Below are positions 1 through 7,031 of a DNA stretch of 11,267 bases, in pieces. Under the pieces are notes generated by a model. That model was not told where the DNA came from and did no database searches. It was given only the letters and a program-made list of their open reading frames with translations. A program made the position numbers and the translations under genes. Every line of letters starts with the position of its first letter. Positions within the stretch are counted from its first letter, which is position 1. This DNA comes from Candidatus Dojkabacteria bacterium CG_4_10_14_0_2_um_filter_Dojkabacteria_WS6_41_15 (lineage in GTDB: Bacteria > Patescibacteriota > Dojkabacteria > GCA-002793355): positions 1-11,267 of the forward strand of contig PFQB01000072.1 of assembly GCA_002793355.1 (NCBI GenBank), in the 5' to 3' direction.

Positions 1-128
1 ATTAAAACGCTGTCTGGATTATGGCAGAATTTACAACGATTTGGACAGCCTTGTAAGAACACAACCGTTCTAACACCTGGCCCATCAAGGGTGCCAAAGG
101 ATTCAATTGAGTGAACTTTACCGACCAT
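1..128 (-). CDS. pflA: Pyruvate formate-lyase activating enzyme, N-terminal part (cut by window edge)
   Basis: A reading frame not closed within the window starts at ATG 128-126 and stays open to base 1, giving 42 residues. It shows the family's N-terminal signature HSIESFGTLDGPGVR followed by the radical-SAM cluster motif CPNRCKFCHNP (Cys28, Cys32, Cys35; CxxxCxxC), which binds the [4Fe-4S] cluster that cleaves S-adenosylmethionine. The known role of the family is to abstract a hydrogen from the active glycine of PFL and so switch on the glycyl radical. The start overlaps the last 11 bases of the pfl gene, implying translational coupling and co-transcription. No SD is evident. About 200 further residues should lie beyond the left edge, so completeness cannot be judged. 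The identity is secure because both motif and neighbour agree. Confidence 0.93.
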   Translation of the reverse strand, partial: MVGKVHSIESFGTLDGPGVRTVVFLQGCPNRCKFCHNPDSVL

Positions 129-2445
129 TGGTATTCTGGCTAGGTGGAGTAGATACTTGAGTGTGGAAGGTTCTGGAAATAACTTCGTCTTGTTGTTTTT
201 TGCTCAGGTTATTAAAGATAACTGCGTATCCACTAACGCGAATGGTTAATTGCGGGTACTTTTCGGGGTGAAGCTGTGCATCTTGCAGAGTTTCGCGATT
301 TAGCACATTAACGTTTAAATGATGTCCTTCTTTTCCGATAAAGTAGCCATCCATAAGCTGTACAAGGTTTCGAATTCGCTCTTCCGGGCTCTTTCCTAGT
401 GACTCAGGAATAAATGAAGAGGTGTTAGAAATACCATCCATACAATCTTCGTAGCGTAGCGTTGCGACAGAACTTAGCGATGCGATTGCACCATTCTTAT
501 CTCGCCCATGCATTGGGTTTGCACCTGGCGCAAAGGGCATGCCTGCAGCGCGACCATCGGGCGTAGCACCAGTCGCGCTGCCGTACACGACGTTGGAAGT
601 AATCGTAAGAATTGATAGTGTCGGAATCGATTCTCGATACGTTGGATATTTTCGTAAATCTTCAATGAAGTGGCGCGTCACCTCTCTGGCAATCAAGTCG
701 ACGCGCGGATCATTGTTTCCGAACATAGGAAACTCACCAGTTATTTCGTAACGTTCTGCAACGCCCTTATAGTTAAGAATCGGCTTAACTTTTGCATATT
801 TGATGGCACTTAAAGAATCGGCAACAATTGAAAGTCCTGCGGCGCCAAATGCTATTAAACGACGAACTTCAGGATTGTGTAAGCCAAGCTCTGCACTTTC
901 GTAATGATATTTGTCGTGCATAAAATGAATCACATTCATGGTGTTGACGTAGCGTTCTGCTAACCAATCGAGAACTTTCAAGAATTGAGGCCAAACATCA
1001 GCGAAATCTAAAAATTCTTTATTTGTTAATGGGGGCAGTCCCGGAATGATTAAATCCCCTCCTTCTGTGTATTCAATATCCTCTAGAGTTTCCTTAGCCG
1101 TATTGTCCTTCGGTGCGGGCAGTGGTTCTTCGCGACCGCCGTTTATCGCGAGTAATAATGCTTTTGCAATATTAGCTCGTGCACCAAACAGCTGCATATC
1201 TTTTCCAATTCGCATGGCGGAAACGCAGCAGGCAATAGCGTAATCGTCACCGAAATACTTCTTCATCAAGTCATCATTCTCGTATTGAATTGAGCTGAAG
1301 GCGATAGACTGCTTTGCACAATAACCCTTCCAATTCTCAGGTATCAATTTGCTCCAAAGTACGGTTAAGTTTGGCTCCGGCGCTGGTCCGAGATTCGTTA
1401 GCGTGTGTAAAAATCTGAAAGCTGTTTTTGTAACCATGGAGCGACCATCAATGCCGCTTCCCGCGAGAGATAGTGTTACCCAATTTGGATCGCCGGCAAA
1501 AAGTTGATTGTATTCTGGCATTCGCAAAAATCGAACGGCGCGTAGCTTTATCACAAAGTCATCAATTATTTCTTGTACCTGATCTTCGTTCAGTCGACCT
1601 GACATCAGGTCTGCTTCCGCATAAATATCCAGGAATGCATCTAATCTGCCAATAGACATAGCTGCACCGTCTTGCTGTTTGATTACGGCCAAGTAACCAA
1701 AATATACCCATTGCACAGCTTCTTTGAAATTTCGGGCAGATTTTGAGATATCGTAGCCATACGTCGCAGCTAGATCTTTTGTTTGTTTAAGTGCTTGAAC
1801 TTGTTCCCAAATCTCCTCTCGTAATTGAATATTTTTTTCGGTCATCGAAGTGGAGTATGTTGCTAAAAATTCTTGTCGGTCTTCTACGAGTTTATCGATG
1901 CCGTAAAGGGCAACTCGGCGGTAATCTCCAATAATTCTTCCTCGGCTGTAATTGTCTGGAAGCCCGGTAAGCACATGTTTGCTTCGCAGTAAGCGCTGTT
2001 CCTTGGTGTATACGCTAAAGACGCCATCATTATGCGACTTTCTATATTTTGTAAATATCTCTTTTATTGCCGGGTCAACTTGGTATCCGTAGGCATTAGC
2101 GGCTCGCTCGACTAACTTTATTCCACCATTTGGCATCATGTTACGTACTAACGGGGAAGTGTTCTGCAATCCGACAATCAAATCCTTATCTTGATCTATA
2201 TAACCAATCTCGTGGCTCAGAATTGACGAGGGAATCTTGGTATCAATGCCCAATACTCCCTTTTTATGCTCTTCTTGAATTAGGGCAAACAGCTTTTGCC
2301 AAATGACGCGTGTTCTTTCCGTGGGTTTTGCTAAAAAGCTTTCGTCACCATCATACGGTGTGTAGTTTCTTTGGACAAAATCGCGAACGTTAATTGTGGT
2401 ATTCCAGAGGCCTGGGGCAAAGGAACTCATGGAACAGGGTAACAT
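118..2445 (-). CDS. pflB: Formate C-acetyltransferase (pyruvate formate-lyase)
   Basis: Cytosolic glycyl-radical enzyme converting pyruvate and CoA to acetyl-CoA and formate in anaerobic metabolism. The 775-residue product follows E. coli PflB almost throughout: NVRDFVQRNYTPYDGDESFL near the N-terminus, LTGLPDNYSRGRIIGDYRRVALYG around 160, the catalytic cysteine pair in YAIACCVSAM (Cys406-Cys407), and the radical-bearing glycine in RVSGYAV (Gly739). All catalytic residues are present, so it should be a true PFL rather than a diol dehydratase or other family member. Compared by memory with E. coli, there are about 21 extra residues between 437 and 491 and a short extra tail after SRTF. The start may be ATG 2445 or ATG 2430 (five codons later, MSSFAPGLW). 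Neither has an SD; the longer is given. It is followed by pflA with an 11-base overlap. No convincing promoter or Rex/Fnr site was found upstream. Confidence 0.97.
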   Translation of the reverse strand: MLPCSMSSFAPGLWNTTINVRDFVQRNYTPYDGDESFLAKPTERTRVIWQKLFALIQEEHKKGVLGIDTKIPSSILSHEIGYIDQDKDLIVGLQNTSPLVRNMMPNGGIKLVERAANAYGYQVDPAIKEIFTKYRKSHNDGVFSVYTKEQRLLRSKHVLTGLPDNYSRGRIIGDYRRVALYGIDKLVEDRQEFLATYSTSMTEKNIQLREEIWEQVQALKQTKDLAATYGYDISKSARNFKEAVQWVYFGYLAVIKQQDGAAMSIGRLDAFLDIYAEADLMSGRLNEDQVQEIIDDFVIKLRAVRFLRMPEYNQLFAGDPNWVTLSLAGSGIDGRSMVTKTAFRFLHTLTNLGPAPEPNLTVLWSKLIPENWKGYCAKQSIAFSSIQYENDDLMKKYFGDDYAIACCVSAMRIGKDMQLFGARANIAKALLLAINGGREEPLPAPKDNTAKETLEDIEYTEGGDLIIPGLPPLTNKEFLDFADVWPQFLKVLDWLAERYVNTMNVIHFMHDKYHYESAELGLHNPEVRRLIAFGAAGLSIVADSLSAIKYAKVKPILNYKGVAERYEITGEFPMFGNNDPRVDLIAREVTRHFIEDLRKYPTYRESIPTLSILTITSNVVYGSATGATPDGRAAGMPFAPGANPMHGRDKNGAIASLSSVATLRYEDCMDGISNTSSFIPESLGKSPEERIRNLVQLMDGYFIGKEGHHLNVNVLNRETLQDAQLHPEKYPQLTIRVSGYAVIFNNLSKKQQDEVISRTFHTQVSTPPSQNTNGR

Positions 2446-2537
2446 TAAAGTATGAAAGTGACAAGGTCATTTAAGAATTAGTTGGTGACATTATGATAGT
2501 CTGGAGTGAGTATTTCAGAATAAGAGCACACTGTAGT

Positions 2538-2565
2538 TTGACAGAACTAACTTTCGCTGTATAAT
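2538..2565 (+). promoter_or_regulatory. Consensus sigma-70 promoter of the copper operon
   Basis: TTGACA (2538-2543) and TATAAT (2560-2565) are both perfect consensus hexamers separated by 16 bases. Transcription should begin near 2572. The promoter lies just upstream of the five copper genes on the same strand, and a CsoR-like operator begins at the predicted start site. A promoter this strong makes sense if it is kept off by a repressor. Confidence 0.9.
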
Positions 2566-2571
2566 TTACCG

Positions 2572-2588
2572 TACCCGGGGTGGGGGTA
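2572..2588. promoter_or_regulatory. Probable CsoR operator
   Basis: TACCCGGGGTGGGGGTA is an interrupted inverted repeat (TACCC, 7 bases, GGGTA) centred on 2580. From memory it resembles the GC-tract pseudo-palindromes bound by CsoR repressors, for example the TACCC...GGGGGTA site before B. subtilis copZA. It begins seven bases after the -10 box, covering about +1 to +17, so a bound repressor would block transcription. The operon it precedes ends with a CsoR gene, which supports negative autoregulation relieved by Cu(I). Binding itself is inferred. Confidence 0.72.
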
Positions 2589-2609
2589 GGTGAAATAAAA
2601 AAGATTCTT

Positions 2610-3071
2610 ATGGCAAAACAACGAGAAATAGAACGACAGAAAGAAGTGATTGTAACGGTTTCTCCTGGCGTGTTGGTGTTAGTGCTTATTGTCATCACAG
2701 TAGGTTCGTTCTTAACCTACAGAATCACTAGTAGTGCGTCTAATGGGGTTGGCGCAGGAGCTCAAGGTGATAAAAGCGGTAGTGAGGCCGTGACCGAAAA
2801 AGATGGAAAGCAAATAATAACCGTGCTCGCGCGTGGAGGGTATTCTCCTAGAACAATTACCGCGAAAGCTGGCATTCCAACCACACTCGTCATGAAAACG
2901 GAAAATTCTTATGGGTGTGAACGCGCATTTCGAATTCCTAAAATGGGTATCGCACAGACACTGCCAGAAACAGGCTTAACAGAAATCGATCTAGGCACTC
3001 AAGCTGCTGGCGCAAGAGTGTCCGGCACTTGCAGTATGGGGATGTACTCAGTAAGTATAAATTTTAACTAG
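2610..3071 (+). CDS. Membrane-anchored cupredoxin-like copper protein (Cupredoxin_1 / EfeO-type fold)
   Basis: A 153-residue protein with a short basic N-terminus, one membrane segment (about 13-37), a Gly/Ser-rich linker (about 41-66) and a C-terminal domain of about 80 residues. The domain carries the PF13473-like pattern: GGYSPRTITAKAGIPTTLVM, then Cys103 in YGCERAFRIP, then CSMGM (Cys141, Met143, Met145) in the last strand. The protein contains no histidine, so a classical type-1 blue copper site cannot form; Cys/Met ligands suggest Cu(I) binding. The topology places the domain outside, where it could accept copper from the CopA encoded downstream. ATG 2610 is preferred. An in-frame GTG at 2580 would add ten residues but lies in the middle of the putative operator, only about 8 bases from the predicted transcript start. 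It is the first gene of the copper operon, with a 5-base gap to the next gene. Confidence 0.82.
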   Translation: MAKQREIERQKEVIVTVSPGVLVLVLIVITVGSFLTYRITSSASNGVGAGAQGDKSGSEAVTEKDGKQIITVLARGGYSPRTITAKAGIPTTLVMKTENSYGCERAFRIPKMGIAQTLPETGLTEIDLGTQAAGARVSGTCSMGMYSVSINFN

Positions 3072-3076
3072 CTACT

Positions 3077-3301
3077 ATGAAATATCAAATGAAAGTTACC
3101 GGAATGCATTGTCAAGGGTGTAGTAATTTAATCAAAATGTCATTAGAGGACGCAAATATTATCACGGTCTTGATAGACGTAAAAACGGGTACTGCTCAGT
3201 TCGAAAGTGACCAAGACAAACCGCATGTTGAAAAAATACTCAGTGATGTTTTCACGGATTTGGGAACATACAGATTTTCAAATGTTGAGCAACTTGTTTA
3301 A
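3077..3301 (+). CDS. copZ: Copper chaperone, single HMA domain (CopZ-like)
   Basis: A 74-residue stand-alone heavy-metal-associated domain with the metal motif GMHCQGC (Cys12 and Cys15) after the first beta strand, followed by a helix (NLIKMSLED) and the expected beta-alpha-beta length. Proteins of this type carry Cu(I) in the cytosol and hand it to the P1B-ATPase. The gene lies 5 bases after the cupredoxin and 9 bases before copA, without a recognisable SD, so it is probably read from the operon promoter. HMA domains can bind other soft metals; the adjacent Cu(I)-type ATPase and CsoR make copper the best call. Confidence 0.88.
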   Translation: MKYQMKVTGMHCQGCSNLIKMSLEDANIITVLIDVKTGTAQFESDQDKPHVEKILSDVFTDLGTYRFSNVEQLV

Positions 3302-3310
3302 ACTATTATT

Positions 3311-5629
3311 ATGATTATGGAAAAAGTTACAATACCGGTAAAAGGGATGCACTGTGCTAGTTGTGCATTAACTATTGAGAAGACGTTAAAAAAAACAGAT
3401 GGTGTGAATTCGGTGCAGGTGAATTACGGCAACGAAAGAGCCACAATCGATTACGACAATACCTCTACCTCAATAGATAAGATGAGTGAGAAAATTAAAC
3501 CTTTTGGTTATGAGCTTATGCAAACTCCAGCCATGCCGGCTAGCCACGGTGCTATGACGGCAAATGAGCATGCAGAACATCTTGGATTAGACCAAAGCAA
3601 GCAAGAAAAACTGAAAGAATTGGCGATTCAGAAAGGGAAGGTGACCTTTGTGTTGCCCCTAGCGCTGCTTGTCTTTATCGGCATGATGTGGGAAATTGCT
3701 GCAAACACATTTCCTACAGTTGTTCCTGAATTTATGGTTCCCATGGATGTTTATTCTAAACTCTTGCTAATACTTTCTACCGTCGTTCTATTTTGGATAG
3801 GGCAGCCTTTCCTTAAAGGTATTGTCACTTTTGTAAAGCACCGAGTTGCAAATATGGATACACTGATTGGCATCGGAACGGTTACTGCTTATGTGTACAG
3901 TGCTTTCGTGGTGTTGTTTCCGGATGTTGCAAAATCAGCAGGACTTCCCGAAACGAATTATTTTGATGTGAGTATTGTAGTGATAGGTTTTGTTGTATTT
4001 GGGAAGTATTTGGAGGCACGATCGAAGATAAAAACAGGAGAAGCGATAGAAAAGTTGATGAATTTGCAAGCGAAGACTGCGCTAGTTGTACGAGGCGATA
4101 CGGAAGTCGAAATCCCTATTGAACAAGTAGTCGAAGGAGATATTGTCATAGTAAAGCCCGGTGGAAAAATCCCTGTTGATGGAGTAATTGTCGAAGGTAA
4201 GTCCTCTATTGATGAATCAATGATTTCGGGTGAACCAATTCCTGTGGATAAAGTTGTAGGAGATAAGGTTATTGGTGGAACAATAAACAAACAAGGGGTG
4301 CTGCGAGTAAAGACTACGAAAATTGGGGGAGAAACTCTTCTGGCAAGTATTATTAAGATGGTTGAAGAAGCGCAAGGGTCTCGTGCACCAATACAGAAAG
4401 TTGCAGATCGGATTTCTGGGGTATTTGTTCCTGTAGTACTTGTTATTGCAGTACTGACGTTGCTGATATGGCTCGTAATTGGTTTACAGTTTCTTCCTTT
4501 TTCTGAGGCTGTAACTAATGGAATGCTTTCCTTTGTTGGCATTTTGGTCATAGCTTGTCCGTGTGCTCTTGGGCTGGCAACACCAACAGCAATCATCGTA
4601 GGTGTTGGAAAAGGTGCGCAGAATGGAATTCTAATTAAAAACGCGGAAAGTTTAGAGAAGTTGCATAAGATAAACACCCTTGTTGTCGATAAAACAGGAA
4701 CCATTACGAGAGGAAAGCCTGAAGTAACGGACATTGTGCTGGCAAATGCAAGCCAGGAGTTGAAGGAAAATGAGGTGTTATCTTTACTTGCGGCACTAGA
4801 AAAAAACTCCGAACATCCGTTGGCGGTTGCTATAGTCGAAAAAGCTGTTGAAGAAAAACTCCAACTTCCAAAGGTCGAGACTTTTGAAATTATTGAAGGA
4901 AAGGGATTACAGGGAGAAATAAATGGTCAGGCATATTACGCAGGTAACACAAAACTGACGAGCGATTTGGGAATAGAATACGATGAAGCATTGATTACCA
5001 CGTTAAGTAAGCAGGGGAAAACGCCGATTCTTTTTGCTCAGAAAAAAACATTGCTAGCAACTATTGCGATTTCTGACAAAATTAAAGATGAAAGTATGTT
5101 AGCAGTCAAGAAATTGCATAAAATGGGTATTCGCGTGGTGATGTTGACGGGTGATAATAAAAATACGGCACAATTTATTGCGGATCAAGTCGGCATCGAT
5201 CAAATATTTGCAGAAGTCTTACCTCAGGAAAAGTCGGACAAGGTAAAAGAATTACAGGCGCAAGGCTTGGTTGTTGCTATGGCGGGCGACGGTGTGAACG
5301 ACGCCCCGGCATTGGCTCAATCTGATGTAGGAATCGCAATGGGTACCGGTACCGACGTTGCCATAGAGTCGGCGGATATAACGTTACTTGGTGGTGATAT
5401 TTCGAAGATTCCCCAGGCGGTAAAACTTTCCAAAAAGACCATGGCTACTATCAAACAGAACCTGTTCTGGGCCTTTATTTATAACGTTATTGGAATACCA
5501 GTAGCTGCCGGTGTTTTATTTCCCTTATGGGGTATCTTGCTGAATCCTGCGTTTGCTGGATTAGCAATGGCATTTAGCAGTGTGTCAGTTGTGACAAATT
5601 CGTTAAGATTACGATTCGCAAAAATATGA
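3311..5629 (+). CDS. copA: Cu(I)-exporting P1B-1-type ATPase
   Basis: A 772-residue ATP-driven copper exporter of the cytoplasmic membrane. Domain order: one N-terminal HMA (GMHCASC; Cys15, Cys18), a Met/His-rich linker (about 70-92), four membrane helices (about 112-235), the actuator domain with ISGEP (306-309), helices five and six holding the CPC metal site (416-418), the phosphorylation motif DKTGT (Asp460), SEHP of the nucleotide domain (500-503), TGD (613-615), GDGVND (659-664), and two final helices carrying YN (724-725) and MxxSS (753-757). CPC plus YN plus MxxSS is the Cu(I)/Ag(I) fingerprint. No catalytic residue is missing. The start may be ATG 3311 or, two codons later, ATG 3317; neither has an SD. 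Its stop overlaps the next start as ATGA (5626-5629), indicating translational coupling. Confidence 0.97.
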   Translation: MIMEKVTIPVKGMHCASCALTIEKTLKKTDGVNSVQVNYGNERATIDYDNTSTSIDKMSEKIKPFGYELMQTPAMPASHGAMTANEHAEHLGLDQSKQEKLKELAIQKGKVTFVLPLALLVFIGMMWEIAANTFPTVVPEFMVPMDVYSKLLLILSTVVLFWIGQPFLKGIVTFVKHRVANMDTLIGIGTVTAYVYSAFVVLFPDVAKSAGLPETNYFDVSIVVIGFVVFGKYLEARSKIKTGEAIEKLMNLQAKTALVVRGDTEVEIPIEQVVEGDIVIVKPGGKIPVDGVIVEGKSSIDESMISGEPIPVDKVVGDKVIGGTINKQGVLRVKTTKIGGETLLASIIKMVEEAQGSRAPIQKVADRISGVFVPVVLVIAVLTLLIWLVIGLQFLPFSEAVTNGMLSFVGILVIACPCALGLATPTAIIVGVGKGAQNGILIKNAESLEKLHKINTLVVDKTGTITRGKPEVTDIVLANASQELKENEVLSLLAALEKNSEHPLAVAIVEKAVEEKLQLPKVETFEIIEGKGLQGEINGQAYYAGNTKLTSDLGIEYDEALITTLSKQGKTPILFAQKKTLLATIAISDKIKDESMLAVKKLHKMGIRVVMLTGDNKNTAQFIADQVGIDQIFAEVLPQEKSDKVKELQAQGLVVAMAGDGVNDAPALAQSDVGIAMGTGTDVAIESADITLLGGDISKIPQAVKLSKKTMATIKQNLFWAFIYNVIGIPVAAGVLFPLWGILLNPAFAGLAMAFSSVSVVTNSLRLRFAKI

Positions 5630-6657
5630 ATACTCTTTTAAAGAAAGGCGAAAAATGTGAATATAAGGTAAAAGGAATGCATTGCGCTGCCTGCGAGTTG
5701 GTAATCGAAAGGAAGTTTGCAAAATCGCCGTATATGAAAAATGTCAATGCGATTTTGCAAAGCGAAAATGTTGTTTTTGAAGTAGAGCAGGACATAGAGG
5801 AAGAAAAACTGTTTGAAAAAATGAATGAACTGATTGTGCAGGATGGGTATTCTGTAGTACGTGAGGTAGAAAAACAATCAATCAATTATACTGAACTTAG
5901 CAAAGGATTTTTGTATTCCCTCATTGTGATTGCACTATTTATTGGTTTACAAAAGCTAGGGATCGCAAACCTACTGGGTGGAAGCACCATGTCACTGCCG
6001 TTTGTCTTTATGATAGGAATTGTCGCTTCACTTTCTTCGTGTATGGCAATTGTTGGTGGCTTAGTGCTTTCAATTTCATCAAGTTACGCCAAAACGAGTG
6101 AGAAAGTTGTTCCGCTTTTGCTGTTTCATGGCTCAAGGTTGGTAAGCTTCTTCATACTGGGTGGGCTTATTGGGTTTCTGGGTTCGTTGGTTACGTTGGG
6201 GCAAACCTTTTATTTTGTGATGAGTATGCTGCTGTTCTTGGTAATGCTAGTGCTTGGAATGAATCTAATTAATGTATTTCCTTTCTTTCGTAAGTTTCAA
6301 TTAAGAATGCCTAAAGCTCTGACCAAAAAAGCTTTAAATGCTGATTCAGTACGTGGAAGAGGGCTGCCGTTGTTACTAGGAATGATAACTTTCTTTTTGC
6401 CCTGCGGATTCACACAATCTATGCAAGTTGCAGCGATGGCGACGGGAAGTTTGATACATGGCGCATTGATTATGTTCATTTTCGCCCTTGGCACGTTGCC
6501 CGTACTCGCATTAATATCCTTTACTTCAGTGAAATTAGCAAATTCTGTGAATTCTGGTATATTCTTTAAAACTGCAGGGTTTATTGTATTATTCTTTGCG
6601 GTGTTTAACTTCCTAACTTCGCTTGTAGCAGCCGGAATAATTGCTCCTTTCTTTTAA
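5626..6657 (+). CDS. HMA domain fused to DsbD_2 / TauE-SafE-like membrane protein
   Basis: A 343-residue protein. Residues 11-80 form an HMA domain with GMHCAAC (Cys20, Cys23); about six hydrophobic segments follow, from 93 to 340. The membrane part looks like the DsbD_2 (SafE-like, CcdA-related) family: two pseudo-repeats, each with a conserved cysteine, SLSSCMAIVGG (Cys139) and FLPCGFTQSMQ (Cys260). In DsbD/CcdA such an intramembrane pair carries electrons from cytosol to the outer face. Here the HMA suggests the cargo or regulator is copper. The gene overlaps copA by four bases and is followed by csoR after 15 bases. HMA-SafE proteins near CopA occur elsewhere in bacteria, but I know of no settled function. 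Copper uptake into an intramembrane site, reduction of the exported cupredoxin's cysteines, or a transport accessory role are all possible. Confidence 0.8.
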   Translation: MNTLLKKGEKCEYKVKGMHCAACELVIERKFAKSPYMKNVNAILQSENVVFEVEQDIEEEKLFEKMNELIVQDGYSVVREVEKQSINYTELSKGFLYSLIVIALFIGLQKLGIANLLGGSTMSLPFVFMIGIVASLSSCMAIVGGLVLSISSSYAKTSEKVVPLLLFHGSRLVSFFILGGLIGFLGSLVTLGQTFYFVMSMLLFLVMLVLGMNLINVFPFFRKFQLRMPKALTKKALNADSVRGRGLPLLLGMITFFLPCGFTQSMQVAAMATGSLIHGALIMFIFALGTLPVLALISFTSVKLANSVNSGIFFKTAGFIVLFFAVFNFLTSLVAAGIIAPFF

Positions 6658-6670
6658 ATTTACTGTAAAT
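6658..6670. repeat. 13-base perfect palindrome before csoR
   Basis: ATTTACTGTAAAT fills nearly all of the 15-base gap between the HMA-DsbD_2 stop and the csoR start codon. The arms are six bases around a single central T, so it cannot form a useful RNA hairpin; if functional it would be a DNA operator or a ribosome-access element. AT-rich palindromes of this size also occur by chance. Confidence 0.4.
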
Positions 6671-6672
6671 AT

Positions 6673-6951
6673 ATGACAAAAACGATATCAAAGAATGACG
6701 CGTTAACAAACTTCAAGAAAGCACGAAGTTTGCTAGATAAAATCGTAAGGATGGTTGAAGCTGATGAGTATTGTATCGACATAATGACGCAGAATCTAGC
6801 TGTTATAGGAATGCTCAAATCTGCGCATCAAACTCTTATGGAAAATCATCTGCATCATTGTTTTTCAACAGCAATGAAATCTAAGCAAGAAAAAAGAAAG
6901 CTAGATATGGCGGAAGAGATATTGACCGTGACGAAACTGGTAAACAAGTAA
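6673..6951 (+). CDS. csoR: CsoR/DUF156-family copper-sensing repressor
   Basis: A 92-residue all-helical regulator. The Cu(I) ligand set of CsoR is present with exact spacing: Cys34 (in EYCIDIMTQ), His59 and Cys63 (in MENHLHHC), that is C-x24-H-x3-C, as in M. tuberculosis Cys36/His61/Cys65. The second-shell Tyr before the first Cys (Tyr33) and a Glu at 81/82 are also there. In this family Cu(I) binding lowers DNA affinity and derepresses copper export genes. The stretch that normally reads EGQVRGI in helix 1 is here RSLLDKI (18-24), so the DNA-contacting helix is unusual. It is the last gene of the copper operon, and the CsoR-like site at 2572-2588 is the likely target. No SD is visible before ATG 6673. 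Confidence 0.92.
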   Translation: MTKTISKNDALTNFKKARSLLDKIVRMVEADEYCIDIMTQNLAVIGMLKSAHQTLMENHLHHCFSTAMKSKQEKRKLDMAEEILTVTKLVNK

Positions 6952-7025
6952 TCGCGTTACCTGAATTAGACCATTTTATTTTTACCAGTATTAAGATTAG
7001 AATACTAATACTTAGTTAACGCGAT
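6951..7025. repeat. Nested inverted repeats between csoR and the next gene
   Basis: ATCGCGTTA (6951-6959) and its exact complement TAACGCGAT (7017-7025) bracket the gap. Inside it AGTATT (6987-6992) pairs with AATACT (7001-7006) around an 8-base loop; AGTATTA could alternatively pair with TAATACT (7006-7012). There is no T-run after either stem, so this is not a classical terminator. TAGAAT (6998-7003) could serve as a weak -10 for the downstream gene, but no good -35 was found. Confidence 0.45.
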
Positions 7026-7031
7026 AAGCAG

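Noticed and set aside
2446..2537. Rex or Fnr operator before pfl
   Set aside because: I looked for TTGTGA-like and TTGAT-N4-ATCAA-like inverted repeats and found none; the regulation of pfl is left open.
2577..2590. Possible G-quadruplex in the G-rich stretch
   Set aside because: There are only two runs of three or more G plus a GG; the inverted TACCC/GGGTA arms explain the base composition better.
2580..2609. GTG start adding ten residues to the cupredoxin
   Set aside because: The codon lies inside the putative operator and only about 8 bases after the predicted transcript start; the ten residues are not part of the anchor or domain.
3958..4734. Long open frame on the minus strand inside copA
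   Set aside because: It is antisense to strongly conserved ATPase motifs, has low-complexity Thr/Ser/Ile composition and no family resemblance.
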